From Halieaceae bacterium (GTDB taxonomy: Bacteria; Pseudomonadota; Gammaproteobacteria; Pseudomonadales; Halieaceae), in assembly GCA_028280635.1 (NCBI GenBank), contig JANQLM010000099.1, forward strand, positions 1 through 64,000: DNA of 64,000 nt. The letters are read 5' to 3'. Under the pieces are notes generated by a model. The model was not told the origin of the DNA, ran no database searches, and was given only the letters and a program-made list of their open reading frames with translations. Made by a program: the position numbers and the translations under genes. Positions 8,010-17,336 of this stretch are shown in pieces (positions within the stretch are counted from its first letter, which is position 1; every line of letters begins with the position of its first letter).

Positions 8010-9905
8010 ATGACCGAACGATTTGACAGTGTCGAGCGCGTCGCCGACGCCATCATCGAACGCACCGAAGGTAGTATTGTGCTGGGCATGCCCTTGGGCC
8101 TGGGCAAACCCAATGCCCTGGCCAATGCCCTGTACCGTCGCGCAGTGGATGATCCGCGGATTTCCCTGTCCATTGCCACGGCTCTGTCACTGGGCCGGCC
8201 CCAGGGTGCGCCCGGCCTGCAGCAGCGCTTCCTGGGTCCGTTTGTGGAGCGGGTTTACGGTGACTACGAGGAGCTCGATTACCTGCATGCCCGTCGCGCC
8301 GGCAAGCTGCCGGACAATGTCGAGGTCATCGAGTTCTATGTGCAGCCGGCGGCGGAGCTGGGTAACCACTACGCACAGCAGAATTACATCAGCTCCAACT
8401 ACACGCATATCGCCCGCGACATGTTTCGCCGTGGCATCAATGTGCTGGCTCAGACCATTGCCACCCGCGGTAGCGGTGACGATGAAAGTATCAGCCTGAG
8501 CTGCAATCCCGAGATGACCCTGGACATGCTGCCGGAGATCGCCGAGCGCAAGGCCCGCGGCGAAACGCTGATCACCGTCGGCTGCGTGCACAAGGAGCTG
8601 CCGTTCATGCCCAACAGCGCCGAGGTGTCGGCGGAGGGCTTCGACATCATTCTCGACGACCCCAGCGCCCAGCACACTTTGATCAGTACACCGAATATGC
8701 CGGTGGGCATGGCCGAGCATTTCATCGGCCTGGCCGCCAGCGGCCTGGTTCGCGACGGCGGCACCCTGCAGATCGGAATCGGTGCCCTCGGTGATGCGGT
8801 TGCCGGCGCACTGCTGCTGCGCCACCAGGACAACACCACCTACCGCAAGCTGCTGGAGTCCTCGCACCTGAGTCCCACGTTTTATGACGCCTTTGACGAA
8901 AGCGGGCCGCTGGATGCGTTCGAGGAAGGCCTGTACGGCTGCAGCGAGATGTTCACCTACGGTCTGTTCCGACTGGTGGAGGCCGGAGTGATCAAGCGCG
9001 AGGTGGAAGGGCCCAACGGCCAGCCGGTACATATGACCGGTGGTTTTTTTCTGGGTCCGCAGGCCTTCTACGATGGCCTGCGCGGGCTGCCGGAAGAACA
9101 GCTCGCCAAAATCGATATGACCAATATCAGCTTTGTGAACGGCCTGTACGGCGACGAGGCGCTCAAGCGGCGCCAGCGCCAGCACGGCCGCTTCATTAAT
9201 ACCGCCTTCTCGGTCACCTTGATGGGCGCCGGAGTGGCGGACCAGCTCGAGGACGGGCGCATACTCTCCGGCGTGGGCGGTCAGTACAACTTTGTGGCCC
9301 AGGCCCACGAACTGGAGGACGCGCGCTCGGTGCTGCTGGTGCGCGCGACCCGCAGCAAGGGAGGGGTCACCAGCTCCAACATCATCTGGAACTATGGTCA
9401 CACCACCATCCCGCGGCACCTGCGCGATGTTGTCGTCACCGAGTATGGCGTGGCCGATCTGCGCGGCAAGACTGATGCCGAGGTGATTGGTGCCATGCTC
9501 AGCATTGCCGATTCCCGCTTCCAGGAAGAGTTGATGGAAACCGCCAAGGTGGCCGGCAAGCTGCCAGCCGATTACGTCCTGCCGCGGGCCTTCCGTGACA
9601 ACACGCCGCGGCGTCTCCAGGATATTTACGACCAGCACCGGCCCGAAGGGTTGTTCCCCGACTTTCCCCTGGGCAGCGATTTCACCTACGTCGAGGAGAT
9701 GCTGCTCAAGGCCATGGTCTGGCTCAAGGCCCACGTCAAACCACGCGGCCTGTTGGACATGGCCCGCACCGGCCCGGTGGACGCCGAGACCGAACGGCAC
9801 TTCTCCGCCCACCTGGAACGTCTGGACCTGGCGGAGCCCGATGGGGTAAAAGAGAAGCTGATGCAGCAACTGGTGCTGAAAGCGCTGGAGGCTACCAGCC
9901 AGTAA
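8010..9905 (+). CDS. Acetyl-CoA hydrolase/transferase family protein
   Basis: 631 residues with a good AAGGAG ribosome binding site ending 7 bp before the ATG. The C-terminal half has family hallmarks: GVGGQYNFVAQA (about residue 420, the CoA/catalytic-loop region), TSSNIIWNYGHTTIPRHLRD and VVTEYGVADLRGKT. The N-terminal half (SIVLGMPLGLGKPNALANAL) is the first Rossmann-like domain of family I CoA transferases. At 631 residues it is longer than 4-hydroxybutyrate CoA-transferases (about 430) and closer to a subgroup with an extended middle. Likely chemistry is transfer or hydrolysis of a short or medium acyl-CoA; the exact acyl group cannot be told. Placed between WS/DGAT and the DUF1302 cassette on the same strand. 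Confidence 0.83.
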   Translation: MTERFDSVERVADAIIERTEGSIVLGMPLGLGKPNALANALYRRAVDDPRISLSIATALSLGRPQGAPGLQQRFLGPFVERVYGDYEELDYLHARRAGKLPDNVEVIEFYVQPAAELGNHYAQQNYISSNYTHIARDMFRRGINVLAQTIATRGSGDDESISLSCNPEMTLDMLPEIAERKARGETLITVGCVHKELPFMPNSAEVSAEGFDIILDDPSAQHTLISTPNMPVGMAEHFIGLAASGLVRDGGTLQIGIGALGDAVAGALLLRHQDNTTYRKLLESSHLSPTFYDAFDESGPLDAFEEGLYGCSEMFTYGLFRLVEAGVIKREVEGPNGQPVHMTGGFFLGPQAFYDGLRGLPEEQLAKIDMTNISFVNGLYGDEALKRRQRQHGRFINTAFSVTLMGAGVADQLEDGRILSGVGGQYNFVAQAHELEDARSVLLVRATRSKGGVTSSNIIWNYGHTTIPRHLRDVVVTEYGVADLRGKTDAEVIGAMLSIADSRFQEELMETAKVAGKLPADYVLPRAFRDNTPRRLQDIYDQHRPEGLFPDFPLGSDFTYVEEMLLKAMVWLKAHVKPRGLLDMARTGPVDAETERHFSAHLERLDLAEPDGVKEKLMQQLVLKALEATSQ

Positions 9906-10010
9906 ATAGCTGCCTTGCTGTCACCAGACTTGATTTGACACAAGGAATTCTGCGCGGCCCACCGCTAGTGTTGGGCTTCCTAATAACCATAACGACTGCA
10001 GGAATCTGTA

Positions 10011-11837
10011 ATGCGCCACTGTAAGACACTGGCGGCCGCTGTCTCCGCCGCTCTCGCAATCAGCGCTGTTCCCGCTTACGCCGTCAAGTGGCGAGTGGGT
10101 GAAACGGACGTCTCCCTGAACTCCAACATCTCCCTGGGTGCCAGCTGGCGAATGGAAGACGCGGACCTCGACTACCTGAGCCCCGGTAATACCAACGGCA
10201 GGGGCAGGGCATCCTCCAGTACCGCGGACGACGGCAACCTCAACTACGACGAGGGCGACCTGTATTCCATGCAGGTGCGGGGCCTTCACGACCTGGAGAT
10301 TATTCACGGCGAGTGGGGCTTTTTCGGCCGCGTGAAGTGGTGGTACGACTATGTGCTCGACAATGAAGAGGTGGCCCACGGTCACGTCGCCAATGACTAC
10401 CTGCCGGACAGCGAGCTGGATATGGGCAAGTTCCAGGACCTGGCCCAGGAGTCCGGCGTCGAGGCGCTGGACTACTACCTGTTCTACACCTCGGAGTTCG
10501 GAAATGTTCCGGTGGAGTTCCGCGCCGGCAACCTGGTGCTGAACTGGGGTGAGAACACCTTCATCCAGAACGGCATCAATGTCATCAACCCCTTCGACGT
10601 CACCGCGTTGCGCCGCCCCGGTACCGAAATTCGCGAGGCGCTGCTGCCCACCGGCCTGGTGTACGCCAATATCGGCGCCACGCCAGACCTGTCACTGGAG
10701 TTTTTCTACCAGTACGCCTGGGACCGCACCGTTGTCGACGAGTGCGGCACCTTCTGGAATGCCGGCGACGTGTTCGGCGGCGGCTGTGACAAGCTGACCG
10801 TCAGCGTCGATGAGAGCGATCGCGAGCAGGTGCTGACCGGCAACTTCATCCCCCGCGGCCCGGACGACAATCCCTCCAATGAGGGCCAGTGGGGTATGTC
10901 GGCGAAGTACTTCGTTGATTCCTGGAACGGCACCGAGCTGGGCTTCTACTACATCAACACGCACAGTCGCACGCCGATATTCAGCGGCATCAATGCCACC
11001 GAGAATTTTGGCCAGCCGTTTATCCTCGGTGCCAACCCCCAGTACCGCTTCGAGTTTCCCGAGGACATCGAGACCTACGCGGTGAGCTTTGCCACCAACG
11101 TCGGCTTCTGGGCGGTGTCCGGTGAGCTGAGCTACCGTCCGGATTTTCCGTTGCAGATCAACACCACGGAAATCGCCCAGGCCCTGGCGCTGGGCGACTT
11201 CGCCGAGTGGTCCACCATGCTCGACCGGGTGCAGGCGGCAGGCGCCGGCGGCCGTGTCGACGGCTATGACAATGTCGAGTACACCCAGGCGCAGATCACC
11301 TTTATTCGCTTTTTCGAGCAGGTGTGGGGCGCCGATCGCCTGAACTTCGCGGCCGAAGTGGGCGCGGTGTGGCTGGATGGCATGGACGACGACCAGCGCT
11401 ACGGTCGCTCGCCGGTGTTTGGTATTGGTAACTTCCAGCCCTTTACCAGTGAACGCTTCGGCGTGCCGGTCACCTGTGACTCGCATCCGGTGCTGGAGAC
11501 TCTCGGCGTGGTGCCCAACAGCCAGTCGCAGAATTGCACCAATGACGGTTTTACCGAGGACTTTTCCTGGGGCTACCGGGTGCGGGCCAGCATGGAATTC
11601 AACAGCCTGATTGCCGGTACCAATATCATTCCCAACGTGGCCTGGTCTCACGATGTCAGCGGTACCTCACCGGCGCCCAACTTCGTGGATGAGCGCCAGG
11701 CTTTCAGCATCGGTGTGCGCGCCGACTATCTGAACATCTACCGTGCCGAAGTGTCCTACACTACGTTCTTCGGTGCGGACTACAATGAACTGGATGACCG
11801 CGACTTCCTGTCCATGAGTGTTTCTGTCGCATTCTGA
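10011..11837 (+). CDS. DUF1302 outer-membrane protein
   Basis: 608 residues with a signal peptide (AISAVPAYA cleavage before VKWR) and an outer-membrane ending (LSMSVSVAF, terminal Phe). The body is rich in alternating aromatic/polar strands and contains the DUF1302 signatures LNWGENTFIQNGINVINP and DVTALRRPGTEIREALLP. DUF1302 proteins are predicted barrels that recur with DUF1329 proteins in bacteria degrading lipids, steroids and other hydrophobic compounds; the transport role is inferred, not proven. It begins the tightly packed set DUF1302-DUF1329-YCF48-RND-Tll0287, with only 35 bp to the next gene. Confidence 0.9.
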   Translation: MRHCKTLAAAVSAALAISAVPAYAVKWRVGETDVSLNSNISLGASWRMEDADLDYLSPGNTNGRGRASSSTADDGNLNYDEGDLYSMQVRGLHDLEIIHGEWGFFGRVKWWYDYVLDNEEVAHGHVANDYLPDSELDMGKFQDLAQESGVEALDYYLFYTSEFGNVPVEFRAGNLVLNWGENTFIQNGINVINPFDVTALRRPGTEIREALLPTGLVYANIGATPDLSLEFFYQYAWDRTVVDECGTFWNAGDVFGGGCDKLTVSVDESDREQVLTGNFIPRGPDDNPSNEGQWGMSAKYFVDSWNGTELGFYYINTHSRTPIFSGINATENFGQPFILGANPQYRFEFPEDIETYAVSFATNVGFWAVSGELSYRPDFPLQINTTEIAQALALGDFAEWSTMLDRVQAAGAGGRVDGYDNVEYTQAQITFIRFFEQVWGADRLNFAAEVGAVWLDGMDDDQRYGRSPVFGIGNFQPFTSERFGVPVTCDSHPVLETLGVVPNSQSQNCTNDGFTEDFSWGYRVRASMEFNSLIAGTNIIPNVAWSHDVSGTSPAPNFVDERQAFSIGVRADYLNIYRAEVSYTTFFGADYNELDDRDFLSMSVSVAF

Positions 11838-11872
11838 GCCGCGTTCTGACTTTTCCAGACAAGGAGCTTCAC

Positions 11873-13243
11873 ATGTATAAGAAAACGAGCGTGAAGGCAG
11901 CGCTAATCGCCCTGGGTACGTGCCTGTTGGCGGCACCGGCGCTGGCAAAAATCAGTGCCGAAGAGGCTGCGCGCCTCGGGGGTGAGGAGCTGACACCGGT
12001 AGGTGCCGAGCGTGCGGGCAACGCCGATGGCTCGATCCCGCCCTGGACTGGCGGCCTGCAGGAGCTGCCCGCCGGCTACAGCCCGGGCGACCGCCTGGTA
12101 GACCCCTTCGCCGACGATAAGCCCCTTTACACGATTACCGCAGCCAATGCCGATGAGTACGCGGAGCTGCTGTCGCCCGGGCAGGTCGCACTGCTCAAGC
12201 GCTACCCCGACACCTTCAGCATGCCGGTCTACCAGAGTCGCCGCAGCGCCCTGTTGCCCGACAACGAATACCAGCTGATCAAGGAGGGCGCCACGGTCAC
12301 CGACATGGTGGAAGGCGGTAACGGTCTCAAGGACTTTGTCTCCAATGTGCCCTTCCCGATTCCGCAGGAAGCCCTGCACGTGATGTGGAACCACATCGTG
12401 CGCTACCGCACGCCGATGACCCTGCAGCGCCGCTACACCCAGATTCCGGTGACCGCCAATGGCGACTTCGCACCGGTGCTGTTTGAGGAGGAGGCCATCT
12501 TCGCCAACCGGGTGCCGGGCAATGAGTACCCAAACCGGCTGTTTGTCTTCCTGCAGAGAATCCTGGCCCCGGCCCGTCTCGAGGGTGATGTGCTGCTGAT
12601 TCATGAGAACATCGACCAGATTGTCGAGCCCCGCGCCGCCTGGCTGTACAACGCCGGCCAGCGCCGGGTGCGGCGGGCGCCCAACATCGCCTACGACGGT
12701 CCGGGTACCGCCTCCGACGGCCTGCGTACCGCCGACGACCTCGACATGTTCAACGGTGCACCCGACCGCTACGACTGGGAGCTGGTTGGCAAGCGCGAGA
12801 TGATCATTCCCTACAACAGCTTCAAGCTCTGGGATGACAATCTCAGGTACAGGGACATCATCCAGCCCGGTCATATGAAGCCGGAACTGCTGCGCTATGA
12901 AAAGCACCGGGTGTGGGTGATCGATTCCACCCTGAAGGATGGCGCCCGTCATATCTATGCGCGCCGCACCTTCTACGTGGATGAGGACACCTGGCAGATC
13001 GCCGTGATCGATCACTATGACGGCCGCGGTGAGCTGTGGAAAGTGAAAGAAGGGCACCCCATTCTTCACTACCAGGCGAAAATCCCCTGGCTGGCGGCAG
13101 AGAGCCTGCACGACCTGATTTCCGGTCGCTATCTGGTGATTGGCCTGGACAACGAAGAGAAGCGCTACACCTACGACTTCGATTTTGATACCAGCTTCAA
13201 GAACTTTACGCCGCAGGCCCTGCGGCGGGCCGGTCGCCGTTAG
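11873..13243 (+). CDS. DUF1329 periplasmic protein
   Basis: 456 residues, normal for DUF1329. A signal peptide (LLAAPALA before KISAEEAARL) sends it to the periplasm. Family motifs: GGEELTPVGAERAGNADGSIPPWTGG near the N-terminus (diagnostic spacing), YPNRLFVFLQRILAPARLEG, YNAGQRRVRRAPNIAYDGPG and RRTFYVDEDTWQIAVIDHYD. The fold is related to LolA/LolB-type lipid-binding half barrels, so a role as a periplasmic carrier of hydrophobic molecules between the RND transporter and the DUF1302 barrel is a reasonable inference. An AAGGAG site precedes the ATG. The stop TAG overlaps by one base the GTG of the next gene. Confidence 0.9.
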   Translation: MYKKTSVKAALIALGTCLLAAPALAKISAEEAARLGGEELTPVGAERAGNADGSIPPWTGGLQELPAGYSPGDRLVDPFADDKPLYTITAANADEYAELLSPGQVALLKRYPDTFSMPVYQSRRSALLPDNEYQLIKEGATVTDMVEGGNGLKDFVSNVPFPIPQEALHVMWNHIVRYRTPMTLQRRYTQIPVTANGDFAPVLFEEEAIFANRVPGNEYPNRLFVFLQRILAPARLEGDVLLIHENIDQIVEPRAAWLYNAGQRRVRRAPNIAYDGPGTASDGLRTADDLDMFNGAPDRYDWELVGKREMIIPYNSFKLWDDNLRYRDIIQPGHMKPELLRYEKHRVWVIDSTLKDGARHIYARRTFYVDEDTWQIAVIDHYDGRGELWKVKEGHPILHYQAKIPWLAAESLHDLISGRYLVIGLDNEEKRYTYDFDFDTSFKNFTPQALRRAGRR

Positions 13244-14364
13244 TGCGAGCGCTCTGCCTGGTATTGCTGCTGCCTGTCCTGCTGCAGGCAGCGGACTTCG
13301 CCACCAATCCCGCGCTGCCGACGTCTGACGCCGTCGGTGCCCAACTGCTGGATATGACCTGGGCAGGTGATCGCCTGGTGGCGGTGGGCGAGCGCGGCCT
13401 GGTGATTTACTCCGATGATGAGGGGCGTTCCTGGCAGCAGGCCCGTGTGCCCGTCAGCGAAACCCTGACCGCGATCAGTTTCCCCACAGACGAGCATGGC
13501 TGGGCCGTCGGCCACGGGGGTGTGATCCTGCACTCCGGGGACAGCGGCGCGAGCTGGCAGCTACAGTTGGACGGCAATGATGCCAACCGCCAGCGCCTCG
13601 ACTACGTCACCGACCAGGTGATGCTGCTGGAAGCGCAGATCCAGGAGGCGGAAGCCGAGCCGGACGACGACCTGGTCTACGAGCTGGAGGAAGCCCAATT
13701 CGCGGTGGAGGACGCCGAGCTGGCGATTGAGACGGGACCCGCCGACCCCTTTCTTGACGTCTGGTTTGCTGACAGCCAGTTCGGCTTCGCAGTGGGCGCC
13801 TACGGCATGCTCTATCACACCGACAACGGCGGCCTGCAGTGGCGCATCGCCCAGGACGGCATCGAGAACCTGGAGGGCTATCACTATTACTCCATCAGTG
13901 CGGGTGAAGATGCCCTCTATCTGTCCGGTGAGGCGGGCATCGCTTACCGCTCCGACGACAGGGGCGAGACCTGGCAAAAACTGGATCTGAACTACGACGG
14001 CAGCCTGTTCGGCATTCTCGCCCTGGGTCAGGGGGAAGTGTTGAGCTTTGGCCTGCGCGGCAATATTTTCCTGAGTCGCGATCGCGGCGTCAGTTGGGAC
14101 AACATCACGCCCGTTGATGCACCCGGGCTTAGCTTTTTCGGCGCCGGGCAACTGCCGGGTGGCGGACTGCTGCTGGTGGGTGCCGGCGGCGCGCTGGCCA
14201 CCAGCCTCGATGGTGAAACCTTTGGTGTAGAGATTCACACCAGCCGCGATACCTTCTCTGCAGCGCTGGCGGTGGATGACGAACTGCTGCTGGCCGGCAT
14301 GAGCGGTGTCACCCGGATTGCCGCCGGCCGCGGCCGCGACCGGCTGGCGGGGGTTACACCGTGA
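13243..14364 (+). CDS. YCF48/BNR-type beta-propeller protein, exported
   Basis: 373 residues from GTG 13243, which overlaps the previous stop (TAGTG), so translation is probably coupled. A short signal peptide (LCLVLLLPVLLQA) precedes a propeller with YCF48/BNR blades: WAGDRLVAVGERGLVIYSDDEGRSWQQ, GWAVGHGGVILHSGDSGASWQ, FGFAVGAYGMLYHTDNGGLQW, YLSGEAGIAYRSDDRGETWQK. In photosynthetic organisms YCF48 helps assemble photosystem II; here it is a periplasmic partner of the RND transporter by context. Odd feature: between the second and third blade, residues about 117-165 form an acidic helical insertion (DQVMLLEAQIQEAEAE…) that looks like a coiled coil. Confidence 0.85.
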   Translation: MRALCLVLLLPVLLQAADFATNPALPTSDAVGAQLLDMTWAGDRLVAVGERGLVIYSDDEGRSWQQARVPVSETLTAISFPTDEHGWAVGHGGVILHSGDSGASWQLQLDGNDANRQRLDYVTDQVMLLEAQIQEAEAEPDDDLVYELEEAQFAVEDAELAIETGPADPFLDVWFADSQFGFAVGAYGMLYHTDNGGLQWRIAQDGIENLEGYHYYSISAGEDALYLSGEAGIAYRSDDRGETWQKLDLNYDGSLFGILALGQGEVLSFGLRGNIFLSRDRGVSWDNITPVDAPGLSFFGAGQLPGGGLLLVGAGGALATSLDGETFGVEIHTSRDTFSAALAVDDELLLAGMSGVTRIAAGRGRDRLAGVTP

Positions 14365-16760
14365 GTGCTGACAGCGCGGTGAGTACCGCCACGCCGGCGG
14401 CCGACACACTCGGTCCGCAGGACTCAGACGGCAGGCTGCGACCCGCTCTCGGTGAGATGTTGATGAACACCCGGGTGCTGATTGTGCTGCTGTTCGTGGG
14501 ACTGACCAGCTTCTTCGGCTACCAGCTCAGCCAGCTGCGTCCGGACGCGAGCTTCGAGAAGATGATCCCGATCTCGCATTCCTACGTTGTCAATTTCCTG
14601 GAGAACCGCTCGGATCTGTCAGGCCTGGGCAACTCGGTGCGCATCACCGTGGAAACCACGGAAGGTGACATCTTCACCGCCGGCTTCCAGCAGACGTTGC
14701 GGGAAATTACCGACGAAGTCTTTTACATCAAGGGTGTGGACCGGGCCGGCCTGCAAAGCCTGTGGACGCCAAACGTGCGCTGGACTGAGGTCACGGAAGA
14801 GGGCTTTGTGGGCGGCAGCGTGATACCGGATGACTATGACGGTAGCCCGCGCACCCTTCGCAAGCTGCGGGACAACGCCCTGAAGTCCGGACAGATTGGC
14901 CGGCTGGTGGCCAACAACTTCCGGTCCGCCACTATCCAGGCACCGTTGGTGGAAACCGACCCGGAGACCGGTGAACGGCTGAACTACCAGCAGCTCTCCG
15001 CCGACCTCGAGCGGCTGGTGCGCGACAAGTATCAGGACGACACCATCAAGATCCATATCACCGGCTTTGCCAAGCTGGTCGGTGACCTGATCGACGGTGC
15101 CGCCCTGGTGGGCGCCTTCTTCGGCATCGCATTCCTGATTACCGCGGTGATGCTGTACGCCTACTGCCGCGACCAGTGGGGAACAGCGGCGGCCCTGTTG
15201 TGTTCCACGGTGGCCGTGGTCTGGCAACTGGGTCTGCTGCACACCATGGGACTGGGCATCGACCCCTACAGCATGCTGGTGCCCTTCCTGGTCTTCGCGG
15301 TTGGCATCAGCCATTCGGTGCAGATTCTCAATCGTTTCGCCCATCTCTGCCACGGCGGCATAGACAAGGTGGAGGCGGCGCGGCTGTCCTTTGTGCGGCT
15401 CTGCAAGCCAGGCTTCGTGGCGCTCCTCAGCGACGGGGTGGGCTTTCTGACCCTGCGCGTGATCGATATCCCGGTGATACAGGAACTGGCGCTGGTGGCC
15501 AGTACCGGCATCGCGGTGCTGGTGCTGACCAACCTGCTGTTGTTGCCGGTGGTGTTATCTTATACCGGCATCAGCGGCGGCTGTCGCAGCTATCGTGACG
15601 CAAAGTCGGCCAGTGCCTACGCCCACTGGCGACTGCTGTCGAAAACGGCCAGCCGGCGCCCGGCGCTGGCGATACTCTCGACCTGTGTGCTGCTGTTTGT
15701 CGGCGGCATTTACGCCGGCCAGCACCAGAAGATCGGCGACCTAGATCCGGGCGCGCCGGAGCTGCGCCCCGACTCCCGTTACAACCAGGACAACGCCTTC
15801 CTCACCGAGAACTACTCCACCAGCACCGATGTCTTTGTGGTGATGGTGCGCACCGAGTCCCAGCAGTGCGGCACCTATTCGACGATATCTGCGGTGGACT
15901 ATTTCCAGGGCGTGATGGCGGCGGTGCCCGGCGTGCAGTCCATCATCTCGCTGGTGGACGTGTCCAAGCTGGTGATCATGGGCATGAACGAGGGCAACCC
16001 CAAGTGGCATGCCATCAGCCGCAACCAGTACATCCTCAATAACTCACTGAGTCGTGTGCCCAGCAACCTGCTGAATACCGACTGCTCCATGGTGCCGGTG
16101 ATCCTGTTCCTGGAAGACCATAAGGCCGATACCCTGACCCGGGTGGTGGACGCGGTGGAAGCCTTTGCCGCCGAGCACAACACCGAGAAGATTCGCTTCA
16201 TGCTGGCGGCGGGCAACGCCGGTATCGAGGCGGCTACCAATATCGTGATTCGCCAGGCCCAGTGGGAAATGCTGATGTGGGTCTACGGGGTGGTCATCCT
16301 GCTGTGCCTGCTGACCTTCCGGTCGCTCAGTGCCACCGCCTGCATCATCATCCCGCTGATGCTGACCTCGGTGCTGGGCCAGGCCCTGATGGCGCTGTTG
16401 GGGATCGGCGTCAAGGTCGCGACCCTGCCGGTCATCGCTCTGGGGGTGGGTATCGGTGTGGATTACGGCATCTATATCTACAGCGCGCTCGAGCGCGCCC
16501 TGCGCGAGCACGGCAACCTGGTCGAGGCCTACTACCAGGCGCTGCGTTCCAGCGGCACCGCGGTGGCATTCACCGGCCTGACTCTGGCGGTGGGTGTGGG
16601 CACCTGGATTTATTCGCCCATCAAGTTCCAGGGCGATATGGGCCTGATGCTGACCTTCATGTTCTTCTGGAATATGATTGGCGCACTGTTCTTCCTGCCT
16701 GCCCTGGCCTGGTTGTTCGGTATCGACAACAAGTATCGCCATCCGGAGGATAATGTTTGA
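14361..16760 (+). CDS. RND/MMPL family transporter
   Basis: 799 residues from GTG 14361, overlapping the previous stop as GTGA. Two homologous halves each hold one N-terminal membrane helix, a large periplasmic loop, and a five-helix bundle: helix 1 at about residues 34-54, bundle about 235-400; second half starts about 430, bundle about 635-790. The second bundle carries the RND signature LGVGIGVDYGIYIYSALE. Length and shape fit the HpnN/MmpL/patched-like lipid transporters rather than tripartite drug pumps. Together with DUF1302, DUF1329 and YCF48 proteins it probably moves hydrophobic molecules across the envelope. No MFP adaptor lies beside it. Confidence 0.9.
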   Translation: MSADSAVSTATPAADTLGPQDSDGRLRPALGEMLMNTRVLIVLLFVGLTSFFGYQLSQLRPDASFEKMIPISHSYVVNFLENRSDLSGLGNSVRITVETTEGDIFTAGFQQTLREITDEVFYIKGVDRAGLQSLWTPNVRWTEVTEEGFVGGSVIPDDYDGSPRTLRKLRDNALKSGQIGRLVANNFRSATIQAPLVETDPETGERLNYQQLSADLERLVRDKYQDDTIKIHITGFAKLVGDLIDGAALVGAFFGIAFLITAVMLYAYCRDQWGTAAALLCSTVAVVWQLGLLHTMGLGIDPYSMLVPFLVFAVGISHSVQILNRFAHLCHGGIDKVEAARLSFVRLCKPGFVALLSDGVGFLTLRVIDIPVIQELALVASTGIAVLVLTNLLLLPVVLSYTGISGGCRSYRDAKSASAYAHWRLLSKTASRRPALAILSTCVLLFVGGIYAGQHQKIGDLDPGAPELRPDSRYNQDNAFLTENYSTSTDVFVVMVRTESQQCGTYSTISAVDYFQGVMAAVPGVQSIISLVDVSKLVIMGMNEGNPKWHAISRNQYILNNSLSRVPSNLLNTDCSMVPVILFLEDHKADTLTRVVDAVEAFAAEHNTEKIRFMLAAGNAGIEAATNIVIRQAQWEMLMWVYGVVILLCLLTFRSLSATACIIIPLMLTSVLGQALMALLGIGVKVATLPVIALGVGIGVDYGIYIYSALERALREHGNLVEAYYQALRSSGTAVAFTGLTLAVGVGTWIYSPIKFQGDMGLMLTFMFFWNMIGALFFLPALAWLFGIDNKYRHPEDNV

Positions 16761-17317
16761 CCCGCTGGCTCTGTGCAGCGCTTCTCACTCTCACCACTAC
16801 CGCCCACGCGGCTGAGCTCAAGGTCTCCGACCCACAGGTGGCCGAGGCGTCGGCGGCGGCGCTGGTGTTCATGAGTCGGATGAAGCCACAGCTCAAACAG
16901 GCTTTGCGGGCCGGGCCGCCGGCACAGGCACTGGCGGTGTGTGCCGACGTGGCGCCGAAGATTGCCGCTGAGCTCAGCGAGGAGACCGGCTGGTCGGTGA
17001 AGCGGGTGAGTTTGAAACCACGCAATCCGCTGGCCCTGCCCGATGCCTGGGAGCGCCAGCAGCTTGAAGCTTTTGACGCTGTGGTCGCCGCCGGTGGCAA
17101 CCCCGGGTGGGCCGCCGCTGAAGTCGACGGCCAGGCGCGCTTCCTGGCTCCACAGCGGGTGGAGGGAGTCTGCCTGCTGTGCCACGGGGAGTCCATCGAT
17201 GCCGATACCGCTGCCGCCCTAAAGCGCCTGTACCCGGATGATCAGGCCACCGGCTATAAGTCCGGACAGGTTCGCGGTGCCATCAGCCTGTCTACAGTGC
17301 GCAGAGCCCCGGAGTAA
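16757..17317 (+). CDS. Tll0287-like (DUF3365) haem protein
   Basis: 186 residues starting at TTG 16757, which overlaps the RND stop as TTGA; GGAGGA lies 7 bp upstream, and the nearby ATG at 16753 is out of frame. A signal peptide (LCAALLTLTTTAHA) precedes a Tll0287-like sensor fold. A single c-type haem motif CLLCHG occurs near the C-terminus. Tll0287 domains bind haem and often serve as periplasmic redox or gas sensors. Here the protein is translationally coupled to an RND transporter, an association I do not recognise as standard. It is followed after 19 bp by the convergent symporter gene. Confidence 0.8.
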   Translation: MTRWLCAALLTLTTTAHAAELKVSDPQVAEASAAALVFMSRMKPQLKQALRAGPPAQALAVCADVAPKIAAELSEETGWSVKRVSLKPRNPLALPDAWERQQLEAFDAVVAAGGNPGWAAAEVDGQARFLAPQRVEGVCLLCHGESIDADTAAALKRLYPDDQATGYKSGQVRGAISLSTVRRAPE

Positions 17318-17336
17318 ACTCTCTGGCGCTATGGTT

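Noticed and set aside
8187..9869. 560-codon minus-strand frame opposite the CoA-transferase
   Set aside because: Shadow of a well-supported gene; no motif.
9931..9960. TTGACA as a sigma-70 -35 element before DUF1302
   Set aside because: No acceptable -10 hexamer at 16-18 bp spacing.
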